From Burkholderiaceae bacterium (GTDB lineage Bacteria > Pseudomonadota > Gammaproteobacteria > Burkholderiales > Burkholderiaceae_C): a DNA stretch of 64,000 nt. The DNA is taken from assembly GCA_030654805.1 (NCBI GenBank), contig JAURWR010000011.1, forward strand, positions 1-64,000, read 5' to 3'. The position numbers and the translations under genes were made by a program. This document shows, piece after piece, positions 1-10,521 of the stretch. A model generated the notes under the pieces. That model was not told the DNA's origin and ran no database searches. It saw nothing but the letters and a program-made list of their open reading frames with translations. The stretch's first letter is position 1, and every line of letters starts with the position of its first letter.

Positions 1-1
1 C

Positions 2-436
<435 letters not shown>

Positions 437-585
437 AGGTTGACTGGATGGGTGGCCCGCGCTAGTGGGCTGCCGCGCAGCGGGCATAGGTTGCTGGCGG
501 AGCGGGTTCGGAGATTGCACCGCATAAAAAATACAGGCTGCGAATCTTCTCCCGCAAACCCTGGGTCTCCCTACAACACAATCAG

Positions 586-611
586 GCCTCACCCTTGTGT
601 GGGGCTTTTTT
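586..611 (+). terminator. Rho-independent terminator of rpoD
   Basis: Seven-base-pair stem (586-592 with 599-605, one G-U pair), six-base loop, then six T residues at 606-611. It lies between rpoD and the cyclase gene, so the cyclase should have its own promoter. Confidence 0.75.
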
Positions 612-629
612 CATGGTGCGTTGGCGATA

Positions 630-651
630 GACTGTGACGTAATTCACAGTC
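630..651 (+). promoter_or_regulatory. CRP-type operator (TGTGA-N6-TCACA) upstream of the adenylate cyclase gene
   Basis: A perfect inverted repeat of eight bases per arm with a six-base spacer. Its core at 633-648 reads TGTGA, six bases, TCACA, which is the exact CRP/Vfr consensus. It ends nine bases before the cyclase start and lies after the rpoD terminator. A site this close to the start would overlap the -10 region or the transcription start, which suggests repression. That effect is inferred. Confidence 0.65.
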
Positions 652-659
652 ACCAAGGC

Positions 660-1604
660 ATGATTCGAAACCTCGAACGTTGTGTGCTCTTCGCCGATCT
701 GCGCGGCAGCACCGGCCTGTATGAAACCCTGGGCAACGCCATCGCCACGCAACTGGTGACGCAGAGCATCTCTATGCTCGGTCGCGTGGTCGGCGCGTGC
801 GGCGGAACACTGGTCAAAACCCTCGGTGATGGCCTGATGGCGACCTTCATCGACTCCACCTCGGCGGTCAAGGCGTCGATCGACATGCACGACGCGTTGG
901 CACGCGGTGGACTCGACGAGTCGGTCGTTGCTGCCGGTCGGTCACTGCGGCTGCAAGTGGGTCTCGCGTACGGGGAAGTCGTCGAGATGGCCGGCGACTA
1001 CTTCGGAGATGCCGTCAACGTCGCAGCACGCCTACTCGAACACTCCGGAGACAACGAAACGCTGGCCACCACGACCGTGCTGGACGGGCTCGCGACGTTC
1101 GACCGAGTGCAGTTTCGCCGCCTCGATCACCTGCAGCTACGCGGGAGGGTTGAGCCGGTCGAAGTGCACGTCCTCGAAACTCAGCATTTCACCGACATGG
1201 CGGCCACCGCATTCGGCGACATCATGATGGCGCCAGAGCCCGAAGGCGTGCGCCTCACCTGGCTGGATGTGAACCAGGTCTTCGCCACCGACAGCATGCC
1301 GCTGGTACTGGGGCGCAGCACGCAGGCGACCTACTGCATCGACGACAACCGAGTCTCTCGCTCTCATGCTCGCATCGACTGGCACGGCGGCGCATTCCAG
1401 TTGTCGGACCTCAGCTACAACGGCACTTATGTGCGCTTCACCGGCGACACGGAAGTGGTCGCCTTGCGGCGTGGCACCTGCACCCTGCACGGCAGCGGCG
1501 TGATCGGCCTGGGCACCGCCCCCTCAGACCCGACGGCTCCCTGCGTTCGCTTCGAAGTGCTTCGCTTTTCCGACACCCTGCGACAACCGCCCACCGAAAT
1601 CTGA
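660..1604 (+). CDS. Class III adenylate cyclase with C-terminal FHA domain
   Basis: A soluble 314-residue protein predicted to make cAMP from ATP and to bind phosphothreonine peptides. The cyclase domain covers about residues 7-175. It has the metal-binding aspartates D13 (FADLRGST) and D57 (KTLGDG), the adenine-selecting lysine K53, and N120/R124 of the GDAVNVAARL motif for the transition state. The FHA domain covers about 212-300, with G218-R219, S233-R234-S235-H236 and N254-G255-T256. There is no signal peptide or membrane segment. The ATG at 660 is chosen because upstream GTG codons fall inside the rpoD terminator and the CRP-type palindrome. No good ribosome binding site is visible. The FHA domain suggests that a Ser/Thr kinase controls or localises the cyclase; two kinase-like genes lie near 25 kb, but a link is speculative. 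Confidence 0.88.
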   Translation: MIRNLERCVLFADLRGSTGLYETLGNAIATQLVTQSISMLGRVVGACGGTLVKTLGDGLMATFIDSTSAVKASIDMHDALARGGLDESVVAAGRSLRLQVGLAYGEVVEMAGDYFGDAVNVAARLLEHSGDNETLATTTVLDGLATFDRVQFRRLDHLQLRGRVEPVEVHVLETQHFTDMAATAFGDIMMAPEPEGVRLTWLDVNQVFATDSMPLVLGRSTQATYCIDDNRVSRSHARIDWHGGAFQLSDLSYNGTYVRFTGDTEVVALRRGTCTLHGSGVIGLGTAPSDPTAPCVRFEVLRFSDTLRQPPTEI

Positions 1605-1652
1605 CGCCAGCTGGCGCTCGTCGATAATCGTCTGTTAGCCCCAGGACGCTGC

Positions 1653-2750
1653 ATGCCATTCGCTCCCGAACCTGTCCACGAACATGGCAAGCCCTCCTCG
1701 CCCGACACAGCAGTGCTTCTGTGCAACCTGGGCACCCCCGATGCACCCACCGCGCAGGCGCTGCGGCGCTACCTGAAGGAGTTTCTCAGCGATCCGCGCG
1801 TCGTTGAAATTCCGCGTCTGCTGTGGTGGTTCATCCTGAATGGCGTGATCCTTCAAGTGCGGCCCAAGCAGTCCGCCGCCAAGTACGCCAGCATCTGGAC
1901 CGACCAAGGCTCGCCGCTGAAGGTGTGGACCGAGAAACAGGCGGCGATGCTGCAGGGCTACCTCGGCGAGCGCGGACACCGCGTGCTGGTGCGGCCGGCG
2001 ATGCGCTACGGCTCGCCCGCCATCGCCACAGCGCTAGACGAACTGCGATCTGCTGGCATCACCCGCGTGCTGGTGCTTCCGCTGTACCCGCAGTATTCCG
2101 GCCCCACCACGGCCAGCGTGTGCGACGCCGTGTTCGCGTGGGGCAAGCGTGCGCGCCGCCTGCCCGAGTTCCGCTTCGTCAATCAGTACCACGACGATCC
2201 GGCCTACATCAGTGCACTCGCCAAGCGCGTCTCAGATCAATGGAAACAGTCGGGCCGCCCCGAGAAGCTGGTGCTGAGCTTCCACGGCGTACCGCGCCGC
2301 ACCTTGATGCTGGGCGACCCGTACCACTGCCAGTGCCTGAAGACCGCCCGCCTGCTGGGTGAGCGACTCGGACTCGGCCAGGACGAACTGGTGGTGACGT
2401 TCCAGAGCCGCTTTGGCAAGGCCGAATGGCTGCAGCCCTACACCGAGCCCACGTTGATCGCACTCGCCAAACAAGGTATCAAGCGGGTCGACATCATGTG
2501 CCCGGGCTTCACCGCCGACTGCCTGGAAACACTGGAAGAAATCGCCGAAAAGGCCCGCACGGCCTTCCTGAATGCAGGCGGCACCCAGTTCAATTACCTG
2601 CCCTGCCTGAACGACCAGCATGAATGGCTGGTCGCACTCAGCAGCATCGCGATCAACCACCTGCAGGGCTGGGACTGCAACGTCATCGACGACGCAACCG
2701 CCCGAGCGGCACAGCGCGAGCGGGCGCTGGCGCTCGGCGCCGATCGCTGA
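1653..2750 (+). CDS. hemH: Ferrochelatase
   Basis: Inserts ferrous iron into protoporphyrin IX, the last step of protoheme synthesis, at the inner face of the membrane. The 365 residues match the bacterial family length. Visible signatures are LLCNLGTP near the N-terminus, PLYPQYSG (143-150), the catalytic histidine H211 in the LSFHGVP motif, VTFQSRFG, the MCPGFTADCLETLEEI signature, and a final LNDQHEWL. The start at 1653 is the first ATG before the conserved N-terminus. A 12-base perfect palindrome at 1605-1616, between the cyclase and hemH, has no loop and no T-run, so I do not call it a terminator. hslR follows closely and is probably cotranscribed. Confidence 0.96.
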   Translation: MPFAPEPVHEHGKPSSPDTAVLLCNLGTPDAPTAQALRRYLKEFLSDPRVVEIPRLLWWFILNGVILQVRPKQSAAKYASIWTDQGSPLKVWTEKQAAMLQGYLGERGHRVLVRPAMRYGSPAIATALDELRSAGITRVLVLPLYPQYSGPTTASVCDAVFAWGKRARRLPEFRFVNQYHDDPAYISALAKRVSDQWKQSGRPEKLVLSFHGVPRRTLMLGDPYHCQCLKTARLLGERLGLGQDELVVTFQSRFGKAEWLQPYTEPTLIALAKQGIKRVDIMCPGFTADCLETLEEIAEKARTAFLNAGGTQFNYLPCLNDQHEWLVALSSIAINHLQGWDCNVIDDATARAAQRERALALGADR

Positions 2751-2794
2751 GCCGGGTCGCCAGCCCCCCTCCACTTGATCCACAGGGCTCGCGC

Positions 2795-3187
2795 TTGAGA
2801 CTCGACAAGTGGCTTTGGGCCGCCCGCTTCTACAAGACACGCAGCCTGGCGACCGATGAAATCGGCAAGGGGCGCATCAGCGTCAATGGCCAAGCGGCCA
2901 AGCCCTCGCGCGAACTGCGCCCAGGGGACCGCATCGAACTGCGTCAGGGCGGGGTCGTTCGCACCGTCGTGGTGGTCGCACTGAGCGAGATCCGCGGCCC
3001 GGCACCGGTTGCGCAGGCGCTCTACGACGAGACCGAGGAAAGCATCGCGTTGCGCGAGAAGGTCGCCCGCGAACGGCGTGAGGCGGCCGAGCCCTCGCTG
3101 GCCATCGAACAGGGTCGACCAACCAAGCGGGACCGCCGCAAGCTGGCTGACTGGAACCGCTGGAGCGCCTCGGTCGACGACGAATGA
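2795..3187 (+). CDS. hslR: S4-domain RNA-binding heat shock protein Hsp15
   Basis: Small RNA-binding protein that in E. coli recognises stalled 50S subunits still carrying peptidyl-tRNA. About 130 residues (E. coli 133). The S4 fold is clear at the N-terminus: [18 protein letters not shown], then [21 protein letters not shown]. The C-terminus is charged and ends with the KLADWNRW motif typical of HslR. No ATG exists before the conserved domain in this frame. I place the start at a TTG (2795) preceded by AGGG about seven bases upstream, directly in front of the domain. The choice is tentative. It sits 44 bases after hemH and directly before the grpE-dnaK-dnaJ set, which fits a heat-shock role. 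Confidence 0.88.
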   Translation: MRLDKWLWAARFYKTRSLATDEIGKGRISVNGQAAKPSRELRPGDRIELRQGGVVRTVVVVALSEIRGPAPVAQALYDETEESIALREKVARERREAAEPSLAIEQGRPTKRDRRKLADWNRWSASVDDE

Positions 3188-3227
3188 GGCACCAGATCGG
3201 TCGGCACCCAAAGAATGCAAAAGCCCT

Positions 3228-3255
3228 CTTGAATCCCAGGGGATCAACTCCATGT
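3228..3255 (+). promoter_or_regulatory. Sigma-32 (RpoH) heat-shock promoter of grpE
   Basis: The -35 element CTTGAA (3228-3233) is followed by a 14-base spacer and the -10 element CTCCATGT (3248-3255), which matches seven of eight positions of CCCCATNT. Transcription should start near 3262. That puts the ATG at 3252 inside the -10 element, so it cannot be the grpE start from this promoter. Confidence 0.72.
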
Positions 3256-3281
3256 GTGGTGCTGAAGGGAATTCAGCCGAC

Positions 3282-3827
3282 ATGAGCCACACCGAACCTC
3301 AAACATCTGCCCACAGCGACCCCACCGCGACCGAAACCGGCAAAGCGGCGGCTCAGGGCAGCGAAGCCATGGACCCGGCGTCGAAACTCGCCGAACTGGA
3401 AGCCAAGCACGCCGAGGTGGCAGACGCCTACCTGCGCGCCAAGGCCGAATCCGAGAACGTCCGCCGCCGCGCCGAAGAAGAGATTTCCAAGGCCCGCAAG
3501 TTCGCCGTCGAAGGCTTCGCGGAAAGCCTGCTTCCTGTCAAGGACAGCCTTGAAGCCGCCATCGCGATCCCGGCTGCTACGCCCGAGCAATTGCTCGAAG
3601 GCGTGCATGCGACCCTGCGCCAGTTGGCGGCCGCGCTCGAACGCAATCGCGTCGTCGAGATCAGTCCCGCAGCCGGTGCCAAGTTCGACCCGCATCAGCA
3701 CCAGGCGATCAGCGTCGTACCGGCCGATCAGGAGGCCAACACCGTGGTCGCCGTGCTGCAGAAGGGTTACCTCATTTCGGACCGGGTGTTGCGACCGGCC
3801 CTGGTCACCGTCACCGCCCCGAAATAG
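3282..3827 (+). CDS. grpE: Nucleotide exchange factor GrpE
   Basis: Releases ADP from DnaK and so resets the chaperone cycle. The protein has 181 residues from this start. It has a disordered acidic N-terminus, a long coiled coil (about 35-90, including [18 protein letters not shown]), then the beta-wing domain with [12 protein letters not shown] and the signature [18 protein letters not shown]. An in-frame ATG at 3252 would add ten residues but falls within the sigma-32 -10 element. The ATG at 3282 has GAAGGGA upstream and lies just after the expected transcription start, so it is preferred. It is followed by dnaK after 111 bases that contain another heat-shock promoter. Confidence 0.95.
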   Translation: MSHTEPQTSAHSDPTATETGKAAAQGSEAMDPASKLAELEAKHAEVADAYLRAKAESENVRRRAEEEISKARKFAVEGFAESLLPVKDSLEAAIAIPAATPEQLLEGVHATLRQLAAALERNRVVEISPAAGAKFDPHQHQAISVVPADQEANTVVAVLQKGYLISDRVLRPALVTVTAPK

Positions 3828-3872
3828 CGGTTGCAGATCGGGGCGCGGTGCACAGCCCGCCCGGCACCCACC

Positions 3873-3900
3873 CTTGAAAAGACGCGAGTTATCCACAACT
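3873..3900 (+). promoter_or_regulatory. Sigma-32 type promoter of dnaK
   Basis: CCCTTGAA contains the full -35 core CTTGAA (3873-3878). After 14 bases follows CCACAACT (3893-3900), which matches five of the seven fixed positions of CCCCATNT. The dnaK start lies 38 bases downstream, with a CAGGAG ribosome binding site at 3925-3930. The -10 is weaker than in the grpE and ftsH promoters. Confidence 0.6.
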
Positions 3901-3902
3901 CG
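3885..3902 (+). promoter_or_regulatory. Consensus DnaA box inside an inverted repeat, overlapping the dnaK promoter
   Basis: TTATCCACA at 3889-3897 is a perfect match to the strong DnaA box. It lies inside an inverted repeat CGAGTT-N6-AACTCG (3885-3902) and overlaps the predicted dnaK -10 element. A single 9-mer can occur by chance, so a regulatory role is only a possibility. Confidence 0.4.
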
Positions 3903-3938
3903 GATTCAAGACAGTTTCAGCTCTCAGGAGATTTCGAC

Positions 3939-5888
<1,950 letters not shown>

Positions 5889-5908
5889 CACGACTTCGAT
5901 AGGCTCAA

Positions 5909-5930
5909 GACGCCGGGTTCGCCCGGCGTC
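5909..5930 (+). other. Strong UUCG-capped hairpin between dnaK and dnaJ
   Basis: A perfect nine-base-pair stem (5909-5917 with 5922-5930) closed by a TTCG tetraloop starts 21 bases after the dnaK stop. No T-run follows, so it is unlikely to be a simple terminator. It may protect the dnaK 3' end or lower the amount of mRNA that reaches dnaJ. Confidence 0.6.
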
Positions 5931-5932
5931 CT

Positions 5933-5977
5933 CGCCGCGTCAGGGTGCTCGAGCGCAGGCCGAGGCTCGACGCGGCG
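5933..5977 (+). other. Second long hairpin in the dnaK-dnaJ spacer
   Basis: CGCCGCGTC (5933-5941) pairs perfectly with GACGCGGCG (5969-5977). The loop has 27 bases, with CGAGC and GCTCG segments that can extend the pairing. It stacks directly behind the first hairpin, so nearly the whole spacer is structured. Confidence 0.5.
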
Positions 5978-6021
5978 TTCTCATTTGAACCAGACGACGC
6001 TGCGGCGTGATGGACGAACCG

Positions 6022-7173
6022 ATGGCAAAGCGCGATTACTACGAAACCCTGGGCGTCACCAAGAATGCGTCCGAGGAAGACATCAAGAAGGCCTATCGCA
6101 AACTGGCGATGAAGCACCACCCTGACCGCAACCAGGGTGACGATGCGAAGAAGGCCGAGGAGAAGTTCAAGGAGGCCAAGGAGGCCTACGAGATGCTCTC
6201 CGACGCGCAAAAGCGTGCCGCCTACGACCAGTACGGCCACGCAGGCGTCGACCCGAACATGGGCGGCGGCGGATTCCGCCCGGGCGGGGACGGCATGGGC
6301 GGCTTCGCCGAGGCGTTCGGCGACATCTTCGGCGACATCTTCAGCGGCGGTGGCGCCGGTGGTCAGCGGCGAGGTGGTGGTCAGCAGGTGTTCCGTGGCA
6401 GCGACCTGTCGTATGCGATGGAAATCACGCTGGAAGAGGCGGCTGCGGGCAAAGAAACACAGATCCGCATTCCGTCCTATGAGACCTGCGAAACGTGCAA
6501 GGGCAGCGGCGCCAAGCCCGGCACCAGCCCGAAGGTCTGCGGTACCTGCAATGGCTCGGGCGCGGTGACGATGCGCCAGGGCTTCTTCAGCATCCAGCAG
6601 ACCTGCCCGACCTGCCGCGGCGCCGGCAAGGTCATTCCCGAACCGTGCACCGCCTGCAACGGTCAGGGGCGCATCAAGAAGAACAAGACGCTCGAGGTCA
6701 AGATTCCCGCCGGCATCAACGAAGGCATGCGCATTCGCTCGGCGGGCAATGGCGAGCCCGGGACCAATGGCGGCCCCCCCGGCGATCTTTACATCGAGAT
6801 CCGCGTCAAGCAGCACGAGATCTTCGAACGCGATGGCGACGACCTGCACTGCACGGCGCCCGTCAGCATGATCGCAGCGGCGCTCGGCGGTCAAATCCAG
6901 GTGCCCACCCTCACGGGCAAGGCCGAGATCGAACTGCCCGAAGGCACCCAGCACGGCAAGACCTTCCGCCTGCGCGGCAAGGGCATCAAGGGCCTGCGAT
7001 CGAGCTACCCGGGTGACCTGTACTGCCATGTCACGGTCGAGACACCGATCAAGCTGACCGAGCACCAGCGCAAGCTGCTGAAGGAACTGGAAGAGTCGTT
7101 CCAGAAAGGCGGGGACAAGCACTCACCCAATTCGAAGTCGTGGTCCGACCGGGTCAAGGACCTGTTCAAGTAG
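6022..7173 (+). CDS. dnaJ: Chaperone DnaJ (Hsp40)
   Basis: Delivers unfolded proteins to DnaK and stimulates its ATPase. The protein has 383 residues. The J domain comes first ([10 protein letters not shown], with the HPD motif in KHHPDRN). A Gly/Phe-rich linker follows, then four zinc-binding CXXCXGXG repeats ([32 protein letters not shown]) and the C-terminal substrate-binding domains ([17 protein letters not shown]). The ATG at 6022 gives the family N-terminus MAKRDYYE; an in-frame ATG at 6010 and GTG at 6007 would add four or five residues without a better ribosome binding site. It is the third gene of the grpE-dnaK-dnaJ set. Confidence 0.97.
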   Translation: MAKRDYYETLGVTKNASEEDIKKAYRKLAMKHHPDRNQGDDAKKAEEKFKEAKEAYEMLSDAQKRAAYDQYGHAGVDPNMGGGGFRPGGDGMGGFAEAFGDIFGDIFSGGGAGGQRRGGGQQVFRGSDLSYAMEITLEEAAAGKETQIRIPSYETCETCKGSGAKPGTSPKVCGTCNGSGAVTMRQGFFSIQQTCPTCRGAGKVIPEPCTACNGQGRIKKNKTLEVKIPAGINEGMRIRSAGNGEPGTNGGPPGDLYIEIRVKQHEIFERDGDDLHCTAPVSMIAAALGGQIQVPTLTGKAEIELPEGTQHGKTFRLRGKGIKGLRSSYPGDLYCHVTVETPIKLTEHQRKLLKELEESFQKGGDKHSPNSKSWSDRVKDLFK

Positions 7174-7238
7174 GTCTGAGGAACCGGGGAATCGGCTCGC
7201 AGGAACCTCTATCCGACCCTCAAGCGCGCAGCCAGTCG

Positions 7239-7271
7239 TCCGATATCCATAGGGTTACCTTGGATATCGGA
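7239..7271. repeat. Long inverted repeat between dnaJ and the receiver-TPR gene
   Basis: Eleven bases, TCCGATATCCA (7239-7249), pair perfectly with TGGATATCGGA (7261-7271). The loop can form three more pairs around GTTA. Only scattered T residues follow. It could end the dnaJ transcript or be an operator or processing site. The remainder of the 228-base gap (7174-7401) shows nothing else clear. Confidence 0.6.
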
Positions 7272-7401
7272 TGTCTATGTCTGGATTGCGATCGTTCCAC
7301 CCGACTGATGCAGCTCACCCGCAAATTCATGGGCCGAGCAGAGAGAGCAGTGCCTGCATTGCCGAGTCAGCCGTACAACAACCCCGTGCCGGAGTCGAAC
7401 A

Positions 7402-9075
7402 ATGAGAGCCCACGACCCCGAAGTTCAGGCCTGCAAAGCACTGGTGATCGACGGCAACCCGACCTCGCGCAGCACGCTCATGAACATGATGCGCGACATC
7501 GGCGTCGGCCAGGTCTCTCAGACCAGCCGCGTGGAAGACGCGCGCCGCGAGCTCGAGAACCGCGTGTTCGACATCGTGATCTGCGATTACCACTTCGACA
7601 ACTCGTCAATATCTGGGCAGGAGTTGCTCGACGACCTGCGCAGAGCGCAGCTGCTGCCCTACTCCACGGTGTTCGTGATGGTGACCGGCGAATGCTCGTA
7701 CGTGAAGGTGGCCGAGGCGGCCGAATCGGCACTCGACAGTTACCTGATCAAGCCGCACACCGCGGCCGCGCTCGAGGAGCGCGTTCTCCAGGCCCGGTAT
7801 CGCAAGAAGGTCCTGAAATCCATTTTCGAGGCCATCGAGGCCGAGGACTTTGAAGGCGGCGCCCGGCTTTGCATGGAGCGGTTCGAAGCCCGGGGCGAGT
7901 TCTGGCTCTACGCGGCGCGCATCGGAGCCGAGCTGTTCCTGCGCATCAACGACCACGATTCGGCGAAGGCCTTGTACGCAGCGGTTCACGAATCCAAGGC
8001 GCTTCCTTGGGCTAAATTGGGTCTGGCGCGGTCCGAGCTGGAGGCCGGCCAGCTTCCGAAGGCGACCCGCATCCTAGAAAGCCTGATCGCCGAGCAACCG
8101 ACCTACGCCGACGCCTACGATGTGATGGGGCGCGTCCAGCTTGAGCAGGGCAACCTGGCTGCCGCACTTGAAACCTATCGGGAGTCATCCAGAGTCACGC
8201 CCCAGAGCATCAACCGGCTCCAGAAGCAGGGCATGCTGGCCTTCTTCATGGGTCAGACCGACGAGGCGATCAACGCACTCGATCGCACCGTTCGCATCGG
8301 ATTGGCCTCGAAGATGTTCGACTGCCAGACCCTCGTACTGCTGGCGATGCTGCAGTTCGACAAGGCGGACGGCAAGGAATTCAAGCGCGCCTACGCGAGT
8401 CTCGAATTGATGGCAGACCGCCGGCCGGAAAGCACCCGCCTGCAGCGCTTCAAGCGCATCCTCACCGTCTTCCACCGCCTGTTTGCCCGCAAGGTCGGCG
8501 AGTGCGTGGACCTGGCTCGAGATCTCTCGAACGACCTGCGGCGCGAAGACTTCGACTTCGAGGCCGCCACCAACATGCTGGCCATGCTGTCACGCCTTAG
8601 TAACACCGAGGTCCAGCTGGCGGATGCCGAAATGTGGGTCCGCACCGTGGCCCTGCGCTTCTGCATCTCCAAGGCGTCATGCGAAATGCTGTGCAGCGCG
8701 GCGGGCAACAACGCCGTCTATGCCTCACTGATCCGCGAAGGGCTGCACGAGATCAGCACCATGGCCGAAAAGGCGATGACGCACAGCCTCACCGGATCAC
8801 CCGCTGCAGCTGCCGAAGCACTGATGCTCAGAGGGACCGAAACACTCAACGCAAAACTGATCGAGCTGGCCGGTGCGGTGGTCAACCGCCATGCGGCCAA
8901 GATCCCCGCTCACGCTGCGATGGCCGTCAAGATCGAGGACCTGAAACTGCGGTTCTGCACCAAGGGAACCCAGGTCAACTTGGGACAGGGATCGGGGCGG
9001 TCGGCCGGCGGGTTGATGCTGCGCACCGCATCCGCAGAAAAATCGCCCAACAGCGAGCGGTCAGTAGTCGTCTGA
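7402..9075 (+). CDS. Response regulator receiver domain fused to TPR repeats
   Basis: A 557-residue cytoplasmic protein. Residues about 11-130 form a CheY-like receiver with D17 in the acidic pocket, phospho-acceptor D62 (VICDYHF), T95 and K117 (YLIKPHT). The rest is helical, with TPR-like repeats between about 150 and 400 (for example ESLIAEQPTYADAYDVMGRVQLEQGNLAAALETY, seen in parts). There is no DNA-binding or enzymatic output domain, so signalling probably works through protein binding. The ATG at 7402 has GGAG seven bases upstream. No histidine kinase is adjacent. The 3' end overlaps the 3' end of dnaB by 15 bases on the opposite strand. The partner and process are unknown. Confidence 0.82.
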   Translation: MRAHDPEVQACKALVIDGNPTSRSTLMNMMRDIGVGQVSQTSRVEDARRELENRVFDIVICDYHFDNSSISGQELLDDLRRAQLLPYSTVFVMVTGECSYVKVAEAAESALDSYLIKPHTAAALEERVLQARYRKKVLKSIFEAIEAEDFEGGARLCMERFEARGEFWLYAARIGAELFLRINDHDSAKALYAAVHESKALPWAKLGLARSELEAGQLPKATRILESLIAEQPTYADAYDVMGRVQLEQGNLAAALETYRESSRVTPQSINRLQKQGMLAFFMGQTDEAINALDRTVRIGLASKMFDCQTLVLLAMLQFDKADGKEFKRAYASLELMADRRPESTRLQRFKRILTVFHRLFARKVGECVDLARDLSNDLRREDFDFEAATNMLAMLSRLSNTEVQLADAEMWVRTVALRFCISKASCEMLCSAAGNNAVYASLIREGLHEISTMAEKAMTHSLTGSPAAAAEALMLRGTETLNAKLIELAGAVVNRHAAKIPAHAAMAVKIEDLKLRFCTKGTQVNLGQGSGRSAGGLMLRTASAEKSPNSERSVVV

Positions 9076-10488
9076 TCCGGCGCTGCCCGGCGCCAGGTTG
9101 TCGAATTTGGTCAGCGGCTTGAGGAAGGTCAGCTTGACGGTGCCAGTCGGCCCGTTGCGCTGCTTGCCGATGATGATCTCGGCAATACCCGGCTCCTTGC
9201 AAGCCTCCTTGGTGTAGTACTCATCGCGGTAGATGAACATGATGACGTCGGCATCCTGCTCGATCGCGCCCGACTCGCGCAGGTCGCTCATCATCGGACG
9301 TTTGTCGGTACGCGACTCAACGCTGCGGTTGAGCTGCGACAACGCGATCACCGGGCACTGAAGCTCCTTGGCCAGCGATTTCAGCCCGCGCGAGATCTCG
9401 CCGATCACGGTGGCGCGGTTCTCTTCGTTGGCGCCGCCGCTGCCGCTCATCAGCTGCAGGTAATCGACGACGATCAGGCCGAGCTTGCCGCACTGGCGAG
9501 CCTGACGGCGCGCCCTCGCCCGCAACTCGCTCGGCGTGAGCGCCGGGCTTTCGTCGATGTACATGCTGACGCTGCCGAGCTTCTCGATCGCCTCGGTCAG
9601 ACGGCCCCATTCGTCGTCCTTCAACGCCCCGGTGCGCAGATGCTGCTGATCGATGCGACCCAATGAGCCGACGAGGCGCAATGCGAGTTGCGACGCACCC
9701 ATTTCCATCGAGAAGATGACCACAGGCAGGCCTTCCTGAACGGCCACATGCTCGGCAATGTTCAGCGCCAGCGCGGTCTTGCCCATCGACGGCCGCGCGG
9801 CCAGCACGATCAGGTCACCGGGCTGGAATCCGGCGGTCATGCGGTCGAGATCGAAGTAGCCGGTGCGCACACCGGTGACCTCTTCGGCGCCGTTCTCGTG
9901 CAATTCGGTCACGCGGTCCAGCAACTGGACCACCAGCGAATCCATCGTCTGGAATCCCTGCCGCGAGCGTGAACCTTCTTCTCCGATCTTGAAGATCTTG
10001 GCCTCGGCTTCATCGAGGATCTCCGAGACCGCCCTGCCCTGCGGATTGAACGCGCTGGTGGCGATCTCGTCGCTGGCCGACACCAGCTTGCGCAGCACCG
10101 CGCGCTCACGAACGATCTCGGCGTAACGACGCAGGTTGGCCGCGCTCGGCACGCTCTGGGCCAGCGCATTCAGGTACACCAGCCCGCCGCATTCCTCCGC
10201 CTTGCCCAGGCTTTGCAACTGCTCGAAAACCGTGATCACGTCGGCCGGTCGGGTGGCGTTGACCAGGGCGCCGATCGCGGCGTAGATCGCCCGGTGCTCG
10301 AAACGGTAGAAATCGCTGTCGGTCAGCAGATCGCCAGCGCGGTCCCAGGCGCTGTTGTCGAGCAGCAGACCGCCGAGCACGCTCTGCTCGGCTTCGATCG
10401 AATGCGGCGGTATTCGAAGTCGGGCGACTTCGTCATCGCCCCGGGACGGCTGGGAGAAAAGCTGAGGTGAGGAGAGGAGAGCTGACAT
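9061..10488 (-). CDS. dnaB: Replicative DNA helicase DnaB
   Basis: Hexameric 5'-3' helicase at the replication fork. The protein has 475 residues (E. coli 471). The N-terminal domain starts at [19 protein letters not shown]. The RecA-like motor has Walker A in [13 protein letters not shown], Walker B in [11 protein letters not shown], and the late motifs [11 protein letters not shown] and [22 protein letters not shown]. The ATG at 10488 is chosen over an in-frame TTG at 10530, which would add fourteen residues unlike the family. It lies downstream of the ribosomal protein group on the same strand, but a terminator at 10587-10611 separates them. Confidence 0.97.
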   Translation of the reverse strand: MSALLSSPQLFSQPSRGDDEVARLRIPPHSIEAEQSVLGGLLLDNSAWDRAGDLLTDSDFYRFEHRAIYAAIGALVNATRPADVITVFEQLQSLGKAEECGGLVYLNALAQSVPSAANLRRYAEIVRERAVLRKLVSASDEIATSAFNPQGRAVSEILDEAEAKIFKIGEEGSRSRQGFQTMDSLVVQLLDRVTELHENGAEEVTGVRTGYFDLDRMTAGFQPGDLIVLAARPSMGKTALALNIAEHVAVQEGLPVVIFSMEMGASQLALRLVGSLGRIDQQHLRTGALKDDEWGRLTEAIEKLGSVSMYIDESPALTPSELRARARRQARQCGKLGLIVVDYLQLMSGSGGANEENRATVIGEISRGLKSLAKELQCPVIALSQLNRSVESRTDKRPMMSDLRESGAIEQDADVIMFIYRDEYYTKEACKEPGIAEIIIGKQRNGPTGTVKLTFLKPLTKFDNLAPGSAGSDDY

Positions 10489-10521
10489 CCGAAGATCATA
10501 CGAGCGCTCTGCACGCCCGGC

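Noticed and set aside
437-585. Possible tRNA or small RNA after rpoD
   Set aside because: Small stems and a GGTTCG occur, but no cloverleaf, anticodon arm or acceptor pairing can be built.
1605-1616. Twelve-base palindrome CGCCAGCTGGCG as terminator between cyclase and hemH
   Set aside because: It has no loop and no T-run, so it cannot act as a normal intrinsic terminator.
3252-3281. grpE start at the upstream ATG
   Set aside because: This ATG is inside the -10 element of the heat-shock promoter, so it would not be in the main transcript.
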